NCBI RefSeq assembly: GCF_046524175.1
Contig: NZ_JBEFZF010000001.1
Coordinates: forward strand, 620,001-684,000
Direction of reading: 5' to 3'
DNA length: 64,000 nucleotides
Origin: Spongiivirga sp046524175
GTDB taxonomy: Bacteria > Bacteroidota > Bacteroidia > Flavobacteriales > Flavobacteriaceae
Under the pieces are notes generated by a model. That model ran no database searches. It had not been told where the DNA came from and saw nothing but the letters and a program-made list of their open reading frames with translations. Below, piece by piece: positions 44,379 through 53,903 of this stretch; position 1 is the stretch's first letter, and every line of letters begins with the position of its first letter. Both the position numbers and the translations under genes were made by a program.

Positions 44379-45686
44379 ATGAAAACACCAACCATTGTAT
44401 TCTTCGTGTGTCTTTTTATACTTATCGGATTTACCGCATGCGAAAACGAACGAATAGACCCCTTATTAGAAGAATCGATTGAAAATCCATTAGATAATGA
44501 ATCTGATGAAGAACCTGAAGGCGAAGAAGAAGGTTCAGGTAATGATGATGAAGGCGGTTCAGATGGGTCGGGTGATGGAAATAATGACGAAAATGGAGAT
44601 GGAGGAAACGACGGCTCTGGCGACGGAAACAACGATGGTAATGGAGATGGAGGAAATGATGGTTCTGGAGACGGAAATAACGATGGCTCAGGCGACGGCA
44701 ACAACGATGGTAATGGAGATGGAGGAAATGATGGTTCTGGAGACGGAAATAACGATGGCTCAGGCGACGGCAACAACGATGGTAATGGAGACGGAGGAAA
44801 TGATGGTTCAGGAGATGGTGGTAACGACGGGAATGGAGATGGTAACAACGATGGCTCCGGAGATGGAAATGGAGGTGATGGAAATAATGACGGTTCAGGA
44901 GATGGAAATAATGATGGAGGCGATGGCATGGGTGACGGAAATGAACCTACAGTTTCGGATTATTTTCCTTTAACCACTAGTAATCAATGGAACTATAACG
45001 TTGATTTTGACGACACCGTGAATAATGAAACTTTTAATCGATCAGATTCTTATAGCATATCAGGAACCACTACTATTAATGGGCTTCCTTACTATACGAT
45101 TACCGCAGCCCAGCCAGCATCTGGTATTATGACCAATATTTTTGACAATAGTAGTGTGCGAATGGCTAACGATCAACTATTTATCGATGGCAGCATTACA
45201 TTTCCTGCAGAGGGGCTTGAAGATTTTGAGGTAAACCTATCCAATATAATGCTATACGACAAAGCCATGGCAAATGGTACAGTGCTTTCCACATTCAGTG
45301 ATACTTATGAGCAAGTTATCGATGGTGGTATTACATTAACGTTTGATTATATTGTTGAATCTGTACAAGGCAATCTTGTTGATACTGCTATGGTCAATGG
45401 TGTAAATTATGAAGATGTAATCACTTCAACGCTTACTGTGTTTTTAAGAATAACAGCATCTGGTACAGTCGCAGGAATTCCTATTACTTTAGAGCTTTTG
45501 AAACCTAAAGACGTATTGGTAATTGAAAACATGTATGCTAATGCTGTTGGACTGATTTCGTCAAACAGTACACTCGATTATCAATTAGAAGATTTTTCAT
45601 CTTTTGGAGTAAACCTTCCTTATAACGAAACGGTAAATGTACTTTCTACACAGGTACTTAGCTCGGCAACGCTTATAGAAAACTAA
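44379..45686 (+). CDS. Lipoprotein with Asp/Gly/Asn-rich repeat region
   Basis: A 435-residue lipoprotein (Cys21 after IGFTA). Residues about 27-50 are acidic (EEPEGEEEG). Residues about 55-185 are low complexity, made of GDGNNDGSGDGG-like units encoded by a 72-bp tandem repeat. The remaining about 250 residues form a beta-rich domain starting DYFPLTTSNQWNYNVDF. The D/N/G units recall calcium-binding linkers such as thrombospondin type 3 or RTX repeats, but no exact consensus is met. It may be a flexible spacer presenting the C-terminal domain at the surface. It converges on the oxidase gene with a 4-bp overlap. Confidence 0.8.
   Translation: MKTPTIVFFVCLFILIGFTACENERIDPLLEESIENPLDNESDEEPEGEEEGSGNDDEGGSDGSGDGNNDENGDGGNDGSGDGNNDGNGDGGNDGSGDGNNDGSGDGNNDGNGDGGNDGSGDGNNDGSGDGNNDGNGDGGNDGSGDGGNDGNGDGNNDGSGDGNGGDGNNDGSGDGNNDGGDGMGDGNEPTVSDYFPLTTSNQWNYNVDFDDTVNNETFNRSDSYSISGTTTINGLPYYTITAAQPASGIMTNIFDNSSVRMANDQLFIDGSITFPAEGLEDFEVNLSNIMLYDKAMANGTVLSTFSDTYEQVIDGGITLTFDYIVESVQGNLVDTAMVNGVNYEDVITSTLTVFLRITASGTVAGIPITLELLKPKDVLVIENMYANAVGLISSNSTLDYQLEDFSSFGVNLPYNETVNVLSTQVLSSATLIEN
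44628..44771 (+). repeat. 72-bp tandem repeat in the lipoprotein gene
   Basis: Two essentially identical 72-bp units (44628-44699 and 44700-44771) begin AACAACGATGGTAATGGAGA. A third, diverged unit starts at 44772. The length is a multiple of three, so copy-number change keeps the frame and alters the spacer length. Shorter 12- to 36-bp subrepeats extend over about 44560-44940. Confidence 0.8.
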
Positions 45687-48601
45687 TTTTTTAGGGCTCT
45701 TCTTAAAATAGTAACGGGATGCAGCGCCTCGCGGCCAGTACCATCTTTAATTTGATGCCTGCAACTGGTTCCGTTTGCGGCGATTATCGTGTTTTTATCT
45801 GCTTTTCTAACTGCAGGAAATAGTGTTTGCTCTCCTATTTTTATGCTCACCTCATAATGCTCTTTTTCGTAACCAAAAGAGCCAGCCATACCACAACAGC
45901 CTGATGGAATAATTGTGACCTTATAGTGCACAGGCAAATTCAAAATGTTAAAACTACTTAGTTGATTACTTAGCGCTTTTTGGTGGCAGTGTCCATGAAA
46001 CTTTATCGTTCGAGGGGCGTCAGTAAATTGATCATTTGTAATATTTCCTTTTTGTATTTCTTGGTCTAAAAATTCTTCTACTAAAAAAGTGTTTTTTGCA
46101 ATTAAAGACGCCGCAGCTTTATCATCAGCGAGTCTAAGGTATTCATCTTTAAACGTTAAAATAGCTGAAGGTTCAATTCCGATTAAGGGCGTATCATCAT
46201 TGATTAAATCCTTAAAAACTGCTACATTTTTATTAGCAACTGCTTTTGCCTCTTTCAAAAAGCCTTTTGATATGAGTGCACGACCACTTTCATGGTGTTT
46301 TACGGTGTTCACTTGATATCCAAGATCTTGTAATAAGCGATATGTGTCAACCCCTAAGTCAGTATCTAAAAAGTTAGAAAATTCATCAATAAACAAATAG
46401 ATTTTTTTGTTTTTAATACTTTTATTTTTAAATGATTGTATTCTTTTATTTAAATTTTTACTTGAAATAACAGGTAGGTTCCTTTTTTCAGCAATTCCAA
46501 CAGTTTTTTTAATCAATCCACCAAAGAAAGAACTCTTTAAACCGGCATTATACAAGGTTGGGATAAACGCGCCTATTCTGTTTATCTTATCGTTGTAAGC
46601 AAATAATTTACTACGCAAACTGCGGCCATTTGTTTTTTGATATTGATATTGAAATTCTGCTTTTAAAGACGAAACATCAACATTGCTTGGGCACTCGCTG
46701 GCGCAAGCTTTACAACTTAAACAGAGATCAAAAACTTCCTTTAATTCTTCATGATTAAAGCTATTTGATTTCGTACTATTGGTAAGAAAATCTCTTAAGG
46801 TGTTCGCCCGTGCTCGGGTAGTATCTTTTTCATCTAAGGTTGCTCGATAACTGGGACACATGCTTCCTCCTGCGCTAGGCAACTTGCGACAATCTCCCGA
46901 TCCATTGCATTTTTCTGCAAGCCGAACAATTCCTTCAGAATCAGAAAAGTCTAATACGGTATCAAAATCCGGTGTTCGTTTATCCGTGTCATACCGTAAA
47001 TTCTCATCCATTTTAAAAGGGTCAATAATTTTACCTGGATTAAAAATATTTTCTGGATCAAAAAGCTGTTTTATATCCCTTAGCAAATTGTAGTTCTTCT
47101 CACCAATCATTCGTTCAATTAACTCTGCTCGAACAATACCATCGCCGTGTTCACCACTCATCGAACCTTGATATTTTTTAACAAGATCTGCTACATCAGA
47201 AGTGATTTTTCTGAATAATGTAACGTCTGATGACTTTTTAAGATCTAAAATGGGTCGCAAATGTATCTCACCTGCCCCTGCATGTGCATAATAAACAGCT
47301 TCTTGTTTATATCTTTTCATGATTTGACCAAATTCATAGATATAATCAGCTAGGTCCTCAATGGCAACCGCTGTGTCTTCAATACAAGCGACCGCTTTTT
47401 TATCACCTACCATATTTCCAAGGAGCCCTAACCCAGCTTTTCTCAACGCTAATGCCTGATCTATTTGATGAGCATATAAAACTGGATTCGCATAGCTTTT
47501 GGTCCGTTTGTTAAGCGTTACTAATAGCTTTTCAACCTTGGCCTCGCATTGTAACTTGGTATTTCCTCTCACTTCCAATAACAAAATTGCTTTGGGGTCA
47601 CCGTCAACAAAAAACCGATTCTTAATTTGTAGACTGTTGTTTTTTGTGCAATCTAAAATTACCTTATCCATCATCTCGCAGGTGTATAAGTCATGTTTCA
47701 TCACCTGAGTTATTGACTGCATACAATCATCAATACTATTAAAATGTGCAGCAACCATAAAAGCTTCTTCAGGCGGCAGATCATCTAACTGTAAGGTAAT
47801 TTCTGTACTAAATGCTAAAGTACCTTCACTTCCGCACAATAACTTGCAGATGGTAAAATACTCCTCGGAGCCGCCGTATCGATTCGCTTTTAAAAGCTCA
47901 TCAATCGCATACCCTGTATTTCTTCGATGAATACTATCCTTTGGAAACTCATTTTTTATTTCAGTTTGAATACTTTCATCACCAAACCACAGGTCAATTT
48001 TTTTATAGATATCACCCTCTAAGGTGTTTAAAATCTTTTTTTGTTTAAACCCAATATTATCCAGTTGTTCAAATACCACCTCGCTACCATCTGCCAATAT
48101 TGCTTTAATAGCAAGTACTTTATCACGGGTCACTCCATACTTAATTGATGTAGATCCAGACGAATTATTCCCCACCATTCCACCGATCATACAACGATTA
48201 GAAGTCGATGTATTAGGGCCAAAAAATAAACCGTATTCTTTTAGAAACCTATTGAGTTCATCCCGTATTATTCCAGGTTCTACAGTGATCGTTTTGTTTT
48301 CTTTATCAAAATGAATTATTCGGGTGAAGTATTTGCTTACATCGACAATAATACCATCGCCAACGCATTGTCCTGCTAATGAAGTGCCTGCTGTTCTTGG
48401 TATGAGCGAAGTATTATTTTTTTTTGCAAACGCTACGATGTGTTTAATATCATTGACTGATTTAGGATAGGAGACGGCAAGGGGAATTTTGCGATATACT
48501 GATGCATCAGTAGCATATATGGTTTTATGAAGCTTATCAAAATGAAGACTTCCCTCAAGTCTGGATTGAAGGCCTTGTAATTCATTTTTTAATTCATTCA
48601 T
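45683..48601 (-). CDS. FAD-linked oxidase fused to iron-sulfur/CCG domain (GlcD-GlpC type)
   Basis: A 972-residue fusion. The N-terminal FAD_binding_4 domain has PRTAGTSLAGQ and VGNNSSGSTSIKYG. The FAD-oxidase C domain (about 250-540) has YYAHAGAGEIHLRP and SGEHGDGIVRAELI. Two 4Fe-4S motifs follow (CNGSGDCRK...CPSYRAT and CLSCKACASECPSN), then a cysteine-rich CCG region with HGHCHQKAL and SGCCGMAGSFG. Similar fusions (YdiJ-like) oxidise D-2-hydroxy acids such as D-lactate or D-2-hydroxyglutarate and pass electrons to the respiratory chain. The substrate cannot be decided here. Confidence 0.9.
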   Translation of the reverse strand: MNELKNELQGLQSRLEGSLHFDKLHKTIYATDASVYRKIPLAVSYPKSVNDIKHIVAFAKKNNTSLIPRTAGTSLAGQCVGDGIIVDVSKYFTRIIHFDKENKTITVEPGIIRDELNRFLKEYGLFFGPNTSTSNRCMIGGMVGNNSSGSTSIKYGVTRDKVLAIKAILADGSEVVFEQLDNIGFKQKKILNTLEGDIYKKIDLWFGDESIQTEIKNEFPKDSIHRRNTGYAIDELLKANRYGGSEEYFTICKLLCGSEGTLAFSTEITLQLDDLPPEEAFMVAAHFNSIDDCMQSITQVMKHDLYTCEMMDKVILDCTKNNSLQIKNRFFVDGDPKAILLLEVRGNTKLQCEAKVEKLLVTLNKRTKSYANPVLYAHQIDQALALRKAGLGLLGNMVGDKKAVACIEDTAVAIEDLADYIYEFGQIMKRYKQEAVYYAHAGAGEIHLRPILDLKKSSDVTLFRKITSDVADLVKKYQGSMSGEHGDGIVRAELIERMIGEKNYNLLRDIKQLFDPENIFNPGKIIDPFKMDENLRYDTDKRTPDFDTVLDFSDSEGIVRLAEKCNGSGDCRKLPSAGGSMCPSYRATLDEKDTTRARANTLRDFLTNSTKSNSFNHEELKEVFDLCLSCKACASECPSNVDVSSLKAEFQYQYQKTNGRSLRSKLFAYNDKINRIGAFIPTLYNAGLKSSFFGGLIKKTVGIAEKRNLPVISSKNLNKRIQSFKNKSIKNKKIYLFIDEFSNFLDTDLGVDTYRLLQDLGYQVNTVKHHESGRALISKGFLKEAKAVANKNVAVFKDLINDDTPLIGIEPSAILTFKDEYLRLADDKAAASLIAKNTFLVEEFLDQEIQKGNITNDQFTDAPRTIKFHGHCHQKALSNQLSSFNILNLPVHYKVTIIPSGCCGMAGSFGYEKEHYEVSIKIGEQTLFPAVRKADKNTIIAANGTSCRHQIKDGTGREALHPVTILRRALKN

Positions 48602-48735
48602 AGTAATGGTAACATTGTGTTAGTTTTGGTCGATCTTAAATCCCTGATAATCGAATTTACCATAAAATTAAAAGTTTTTACTAGTCAAATAAGATTAAAA
48701 TGGCTCCCTTTGCGCTGTAGCTTTACGTCCTTTAA

Positions 48736-49263
48736 ATGAAAGTACACCTATTAGATCTTTTTAAGATGCAATTTACCGATATGATTGGTCATAAAATTGC
48801 AAAGTTTTTAAACCTCCCCACCTCGTTTGAAGAGGTAAATGAATACGCAGAAAATTGCGCATTTCATCTTATTAAAGAACTATCTGTTTTTAATCATGAC
48901 AAGGATATTTTTAAACTGTTGCAGGAATTATTAAATGACACACCTTACATTGATACTCCTTCAATTTTAGATGATACAGATCTTGCAATTGATAAACTTG
49001 TAAGAAATGGTAAGTATTTTGTACATGCAATTTACGGTGTAGAACATCTTAGCTTTTTAAAGCTTATTGAAAGTAGTAACGCTCTTTCTAAAAACCAACG
49101 CTTGAATGTTTGGTATTTAAGCGGCAGCATTATTCTTATGTTAATAAGGTCTTTAACAGCCAACGAAAATAGTTTAATCGATTTGCTGAAGGCTTTGAAA
49201 AAAGAAGTTGAAATATCTTCAAATAAACGCCCTTCTTTTTTCATGAATTTACTGAGTTTTTAG
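48736..49263 (+). CDS. Hypothetical helical protein
   Basis: A 175-residue, mostly helical protein without a signal peptide. One moderately hydrophobic stretch at about 127-140 (WYLSGSIILMLIRS) may be a buried helix. I do not recognise a family. It is divergent from the oxidase gene, 134 bp apart, and 94 bp ahead of the outer-membrane-protein gene. Confidence 0.65.
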   Translation: MKVHLLDLFKMQFTDMIGHKIAKFLNLPTSFEEVNEYAENCAFHLIKELSVFNHDKDIFKLLQELLNDTPYIDTPSILDDTDLAIDKLVRNGKYFVHAIYGVEHLSFLKLIESSNALSKNQRLNVWYLSGSIILMLIRSLTANENSLIDLLKALKKEVEISSNKRPSFFMNLLSF

Positions 49264-49357
49264 AAATCTTAACTTCACGTTAAAATTCTTCTTTTTACAT
49301 GTTTTATGCAATGATCGTAGTTTTCCATGCGTTAGTATTGCTAACAAGATAAAACCA

Positions 49358-49852
49358 ATGATACACAAAACTTTTTTAGGCATTATTTGCCTTTTTGCCG
49401 TTGTAACCACAAGTGCGCAAACCATATCAGATAATGCACTAGGGCTGAGATTAGGCGCCAGTAATGGTTTTGGAACAGAAATATCATACCAAAGAGCAAT
49501 TGGGAGAACCAATCGAATTGAAGCGAATCTTGGATGGAGGGACAATAAAAATTTTGATGCATTTAGACTAACAGGTCTATATCAATGGGTTTTTCCGTTA
49601 AATATTGATGAAGGTTTTAACTGGTTCGCCGGAGCCGGTGGTGGTTTAGGCAATGTAAACTTTAATAGTGATGGTCAATTTGCCAATGACGAAAATGAGT
49701 TTTTTATTTTTGTTGCAGGCGATGTTGGTATTGAATATAATTTTTCGATACCGCTGGTAATTTCGCTCGACTTTAAACCGGAAATTGGCTTTAATGAGTT
49801 CAACGATGGTATCGAGTTTGATATCGGGCTGGGAATTAGATATCAATTTTAA
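49358..49852 (+). CDS. Small outer-membrane beta-barrel protein
   Basis: A 164-residue protein with a signal peptide (about 1-21, ...VVTTSAQ). Alternating strands such as RIEANLGWRDNKNFDAFRLT and a terminal aromatic residue (GLGIRYQF) fit an eight-stranded outer-membrane barrel. No specific role is apparent. It has no close operon partner. Confidence 0.75.
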   Translation: MIHKTFLGIICLFAVVTTSAQTISDNALGLRLGASNGFGTEISYQRAIGRTNRIEANLGWRDNKNFDAFRLTGLYQWVFPLNIDEGFNWFAGAGGGLGNVNFNSDGQFANDENEFFIFVAGDVGIEYNFSIPLVISLDFKPEIGFNEFNDGIEFDIGLGIRYQF

Positions 49853-49940
49853 CACATTAGACACCAACTTCCGCGCCTACTTTAGGTAGTTTTTTATAAG
49901 TATTAATTAGATTTGTGGTTGTTTAACTCAATAAACAAGC

Positions 49941-51062
49941 ATGAAAAAAATTGTATGGGTATTTGCGGCAGCACTTGTTATTATAGGTTGCAGTGAAACT
50001 AAAAAAGACGGGTACTTTGTAAACGTTTCGTTAGCTGGAATGGCGGATGGGAAAAAAGTATTTCTCAAAAAATTTGATAAAAATAGTCGCTTTGTAAACG
50101 TAGATACTTCCGCAATTGAGTTCGAAAGTGTTTTTTTTGAAGGGATTTCTGCAACCCCAGAATTGCACTATATAGTTGTAGATGGTGTCAAAGGTAACAT
50201 TCCTGTTGTTTTAGAAGAAGGGAGCATTACTGTTGAAGCATATAAAGATAGTATTGCATTGTCTAAAGTAAGTGGAAGCATTTCGAATGATGAGCTTACT
50301 GATTATACAACAAATACACGCAAGTTGTATAAAGAACTACAAGACTTACAAAATGCTTTTGCAGCAGCGTCACAACGCAAGGATATGGATGCTGTTAATA
50401 GTATTAGGCAGCAATTTAAAGAAGTGCAAGATCGTGGCAAAAATGCAGATCTTAACTTTGTAGAGCAAAACCCGAACTCCTATGTTGCCTTATTAATTCT
50501 TGAACGTATTTTAGATACAAAAGCACAGCCCACTGCTCGCTTAAAAGAACTTTATGAGCGTGTTCCTGACCGTTTGAAAGCATCTCAAAACGGAAAAAGC
50601 CTAAGTGATAAGTTTGCCGCACTTGGCGCTACTGATGTTGGTATGATTGCACCTAATTTTACTGGCAAAACTCCTGATGGAAAAGATATTGCTTTGAATG
50701 ATGTCATAGGCGACAAAGTAACTGTGGTTGACTTTTGGGCATCCTGGTGTAAACCCTGTCGTGTTGAGAACCCAAGCATTGTTAAAATGTATAATGAGTA
50801 TCACGAACAAGGGCTAAATATTTTAGGTGTTAGTCTAGATAATAATCAAGAAAAGTGGACAAAAGCCATTGAGGAAGACCAACTTACTTGGAGTCACATC
50901 TCAAACCTGCAATCGTGGAAAGACCCCATTGCAAAAAAATATAATGTGAGTGCAATACCACAGACTTTCATTTTAGATGAAAACGGAGCAATTGTCGCTA
51001 AAGATCTTCGTGGCGAGGCTTTACAGCGAAAAGTAAAAGAGTTACTGGGAGTAACTGAATAG
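49941..51062 (+). CDS. TlpA-like thiol:disulfide oxidoreductase with DUF4369 domain
   Basis: A 373-residue lipoprotein (lipobox with Cys17, VIIGC). The N-terminal DUF4369 domain is followed by a helical linker (about 118-215). The C-terminal thioredoxin fold (about 233-370) has the active site WCKPC with Cys270 and Cys273, and a cis-Pro region AIPQTFILDENG. It should reduce disulfides in the periplasm, for example in cytochrome c maturation or protein repair. A strong terminator follows at 51091. Confidence 0.93.
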   Translation: MKKIVWVFAAALVIIGCSETKKDGYFVNVSLAGMADGKKVFLKKFDKNSRFVNVDTSAIEFESVFFEGISATPELHYIVVDGVKGNIPVVLEEGSITVEAYKDSIALSKVSGSISNDELTDYTTNTRKLYKELQDLQNAFAAASQRKDMDAVNSIRQQFKEVQDRGKNADLNFVEQNPNSYVALLILERILDTKAQPTARLKELYERVPDRLKASQNGKSLSDKFAALGATDVGMIAPNFTGKTPDGKDIALNDVIGDKVTVVDFWASWCKPCRVENPSIVKMYNEYHEQGLNILGVSLDNNQEKWTKAIEEDQLTWSHISNLQSWKDPIAKKYNVSAIPQTFILDENGAIVAKDLRGEALQRKVKELLGVTE

Positions 51063-51090
51063 GTACTCCTAACAAGGTAAAAAACAAAAC

Positions 51091-51118
51091 CCTGACAACG
51101 TTCTTGTCAGGGTTTTTC
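51091..51118 (+). terminator. Intrinsic terminator of the TlpA-like gene
   Basis: CCCTGACAA (51091-51099) and TTGTCAGGG (51105-51113) pair perfectly around a 5-nt loop and are followed by TTTTT. A run of A before the stem makes it partly bidirectional. It lies 29 bp after the TlpA-like stop codon. Confidence 0.9.
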
Positions 51119-51212
51119 ATAGCAATTAAGCTGCTAGGTATATGTTAAGGGACTTTGTTTTAGGCTATTTAATTATAAAACAACCTGTTAGCCAAAAACC
51201 CTACCTTTTTAA

Positions 51213-51908
51213 TCAATTCAAAATAAAAGTAATGTTTACTTTAGCCGTTATCAACATCTCTCCTACCGAAATAGTTTCTGCTGCACCATCTGAAGCCGCC
51301 ATGGATCGCAACTCAGCCTTATTTCTAAAATCAACAGGACTTGGCGCATTATAATTCGTTTCGCTGATACTTATCGCCTTCCCAACCGATTGACCTAGAA
51401 CTCCGGCATATTCCATTGCTTTTTTCTTGGCATTTTCTACTGCTTTCTTTCTAGCATCACTTAAATAAACATCCATTTTAGACGATTTAAAATTCACCCC
51501 ATCTATTCGATTGATTCCCGAATCTAATAACCCTTGCATTAACGATTCGTAATCCGATAGCTTTCTGAGCTTTATGGAAAGTGATTGGTTTGCATTGTAT
51601 TTATAGATTTTCTTGTTGTAGTCGTAGTTTTTGTTAAGTCGTATATATTCGGTTTGTATATCTTTATTTGCTATTTTCTTTTGATTACAATACTTTAAAA
51701 CAGCATCAATTGCGCTATCGTTTGCGGCCTTAACTTCTGTTGCAGAGCTACCTTCATTTTCAACTCGAACCCGAATAATTACTTGGTCAGGCATTACTTT
51801 TACAATTCCTTCGCCGGTTACAGAGACATAAGGAGTATGATCATTTTTTTGTGCAGTCATAGCGCAGCTGATAAAAAGAAATAACAATAAATAGGCAACA
51901 TTTTTCAT
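51213..51908 (-). CDS. SIMPL domain protein (DUF541)
   Basis: A 231-residue exported protein with a signal peptide (about 1-19, ...CAMTAQ). The SIMPL/DUF541 domain begins YVSVTGEGIVKVMPDQVIIR and ends with the typical VGEMLITAKVNITFIL. In E. coli (YggE) and Brucella (BP26) such proteins are periplasmic, form ring-like oligomers and have been linked to oxidative stress tolerance. The exact role is unknown. It lies in the same direction as the rhomboid gene. Confidence 0.9.
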   Translation of the reverse strand: MKNVAYLLLFLFISCAMTAQKNDHTPYVSVTGEGIVKVMPDQVIIRVRVENEGSSATEVKAANDSAIDAVLKYCNQKKIANKDIQTEYIRLNKNYDYNKKIYKYNANQSLSIKLRKLSDYESLMQGLLDSGINRIDGVNFKSSKMDVYLSDARKKAVENAKKKAMEYAGVLGQSVGKAISISETNYNAPSPVDFRNKAELRSMAASDGAAETISVGEMLITAKVNITFILN

Positions 51909-51942
51909 AATGATTGAAATAAAAAATTCAATAAATTTTGAA

Positions 51943-52593
51943 CTATTGCAATTTACCCGTTTTTTCTAGAACAAATAAAATAATAATTGGTATTGCTAGA
52001 ACAACTACGGTAAACACGTCATCAGTTAACAATGAAGGTTTCATAAATAAAGCCAAGACATATCCTCCAATCGCACCACCAAAATGCGCTGAGTGTCCTA
52101 TATTACCTAATCTATTCTTCATGCCGTAAATAGAAAATAATAAATATAGTATACCAAATATCCAACCTTTAATCGGTATAGGAATAAGTATTAACATTAG
52201 CGGCATATCTGGCCATAATAAAATAGCAGCATATAAAACACCAGTTACAGCACCACTAGCGCCAATTGCACTATAATGATATTCATTTTTATGAAAAGTG
52301 AACGAAAGTAAATTCCCTGCAATTAGACTCCCAAAGTAGATTAATAAGAAATTTACCCGCCCTAAATTATTGATAACAACAGGTGCGAAAAAATACAAGG
52401 TAAACATGTTAAAAAAAAGATGCACCGTGTCTGCATGCAAAAAGCCTGAAGAAAGCATTCTAATCTGTTCACCGCGCCTAAGCGCTCCAACATTAAATTT
52501 ATAACGTTCAAAAAAAGAGAAATCAGAAAAGCCTTTAAATGAAACCAAACTGGTTATTGCGATAATGACTATTGTGGTAATATCTATATTCAT
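51943..52593 (-). CDS. Rhomboid intramembrane serine protease
   Basis: A 216-residue six-helix protein. It has the catalytic Ser113 in GASGA, His170 in GHSAHFGG, and the oxyanion-side residues His58 and Asn62 in HLFFNMF. It cleaves single-span membrane proteins within the membrane. The length is normal for a compact bacterial rhomboid. It is divergent from the acyltransferase gene, 55 bp apart. Confidence 0.95.
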   Translation of the reverse strand: MNIDITTIVIIAITSLVSFKGFSDFSFFERYKFNVGALRRGEQIRMLSSGFLHADTVHLFFNMFTLYFFAPVVINNLGRVNFLLIYFGSLIAGNLLSFTFHKNEYHYSAIGASGAVTGVLYAAILLWPDMPLMLILIPIPIKGWIFGILYLLFSIYGMKNRLGNIGHSAHFGGAIGGYVLALFMKPSLLTDDVFTVVVLAIPIIILFVLEKTGKLQ

Positions 52594-52623
52594 GTAACTG
52601 TATAGGTTGGCATCAAATATAAC

Positions 52624-52631
52624 TATATTTG
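52624..52631 (+). promoter_or_regulatory. TAnnTTTG promoter box of the acyltransferase gene
   Basis: TATATTTG matches the Bacteroidota -7 consensus and ends 17 bp before the ATG at 52649. A TTGG at 52607-52610 is closer than the usual -33 spacing, so the upstream element is uncertain. Confidence 0.5.
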
Positions 52632-52648
52632 CAGAAGAATTTTATTGA

Positions 52649-53542
52649 ATGCAACTTCTCATTTATATCATTGCATACCCCCTTTTATGGGTGATTGCAT
52701 CCCTTCCATTCAGACTTTTTTACATTTTTTCTGATTTCGTCTATTTTTTAGTATATCGTGTTTTTGGGTATCGCAAAAAGGTAGTAATGGATAATATTAA
52801 AATGGCATTTCCTGAAAAATCGGACATTGAGGTAAAACGTATTACTAAAAAGTTTTACAAGCATATGTGCGATCTTTTTCTTGAAATGATCAAGTCGCTT
52901 CGCATTAGTGAAAAAGAGATAAAAAAACGTTTTTTTGTGACGAATGCCGAAGCAATCGATAAGTACACAAAAGCACACCAAAGTGTGCAATTAATATGTG
53001 GGCATTTTGCAAGCTATGAGTGGGCCATGTCATTGGAGTACCATATTGCGCACAAGGGCTATGCGGTTTATACCCCTTTAGGTAATAAGTACTTTGATAA
53101 ATTGGTTCAAAAAATTAGAAAACGGCATAATGCTGAACTGATTAGTCGCTATCACTCAATGGAGACGATACAAATGCATCATGACACCAAAGTTTTGGCA
53201 ATGTATGGTATGGCGAGTGATCAATCACCAATGCCTATGAAAGCTAAATATTGGCGCTCTTTTTTCAATATCAATGTTCCGGTTCATACAGGGGTGGAAT
53301 ACATGGCGAAAAAATTTAACCAAGCTGTTGTATTTATTGACATTCAAAAAGTAAAGCGTGGTTATTACACCGCTACATTTAAGGAGATTACGGATAGTCC
53401 GAATGACTATTCGGACTATGAGATTACCGACATTTTTACTGAAATACTAGAGAAACAAATCCGGGAAGCACCTGAATATTATTTATGGACGCATAAGCGA
53501 TTTAAACATCGGGATAAACACCGACCCGGGATCGTAAAATAA
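52649..53542 (+). CDS. Lipid A acyltransferase, LpxL/HtrB family
   Basis: A 297-residue membrane-anchored acyltransferase. One N-terminal helix region (about 3-36) is followed by the catalytic HX4E motif in GHFASYEW and the family segment MASDQSPMPMKAKYW, with a basic C-terminus WTHKRFKHRDKHRPG. It transfers an acyl chain from acyl carrier protein to a lipid A precursor. It is a single gene with its own promoter. Confidence 0.9.
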   Translation: MQLLIYIIAYPLLWVIASLPFRLFYIFSDFVYFLVYRVFGYRKKVVMDNIKMAFPEKSDIEVKRITKKFYKHMCDLFLEMIKSLRISEKEIKKRFFVTNAEAIDKYTKAHQSVQLICGHFASYEWAMSLEYHIAHKGYAVYTPLGNKYFDKLVQKIRKRHNAELISRYHSMETIQMHHDTKVLAMYGMASDQSPMPMKAKYWRSFFNINVPVHTGVEYMAKKFNQAVVFIDIQKVKRGYYTATFKEITDSPNDYSDYEITDIFTEILEKQIREAPEYYLWTHKRFKHRDKHRPGIVK

Positions 53543-53554
53543 GTGCCAAAAATC

Positions 53555-53857
53555 TTATTTTTTTAGCTTCTTCGTGCGTTCATGATTTTTCTTGCCAGAA
53601 AAAACATAGGTATATAGCCATGTCAAAGTAAAAGTAGGAACTACATCTAAGCCCGGCAACAACTCCTCAATTACAGATACGGTTCCGGCAATTTTACCCG
53701 TTCGCCCTTTGTACATTTTGATCATAAGATATCCTGTAAGTGGAGCCCATACAATATCCGTAAAATCGCCAATCACAGGAAATACCCAGCTCGAAGACAA
53801 TAGTCCAATGCCGTCTATGGCCAATCCCAGCAATAATAGTTTATACTTTTTTTTCAT
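53555..53857 (-). CDS. Small membrane protein of unknown function
   Basis: A 100-residue protein with two to three hydrophobic segments (about 7-24, 30-47 and 74-90) and basic ends. The motif VIEELLPGLDVVPTFTLTWL in the second half looks conserved, but I cannot name a family. It converges with the acyltransferase gene (12-bp gap) and precedes no obvious partner. Confidence 0.7.
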   Translation of the reverse strand: MKKKYKLLLLGLAIDGIGLLSSSWVFPVIGDFTDIVWAPLTGYLMIKMYKGRTGKIAGTVSVIEELLPGLDVVPTFTLTWLYTYVFSGKKNHERTKKLKK

Positions 53858-53903
53858 ACACCCAAAATAGGCGTAAGCAATTTAAAAAGCAACAATAAAT
53901 AAT

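Noticed and set aside
44360..44929. A 189-codon Pro/Ser-rich frame on the minus strand
   Set aside because: It is the reverse strand of the Asp/Gly/Asn repeat region of the lipoprotein. The repeat removes stop codons on both strands, and the lipoprotein frame has a signal peptide and a folded domain.
44560..44940. CRISPR-like array of regular repeats
   Set aside because: Repeats are in-frame coding units without unique spacers. No cas genes are present anywhere in the window.
44497..44973. A Met/Glu/Thr-rich frame of 158 codons on the plus strand
   Set aside because: It is a shifted reading of the same repeats, with no plausible protein composition.
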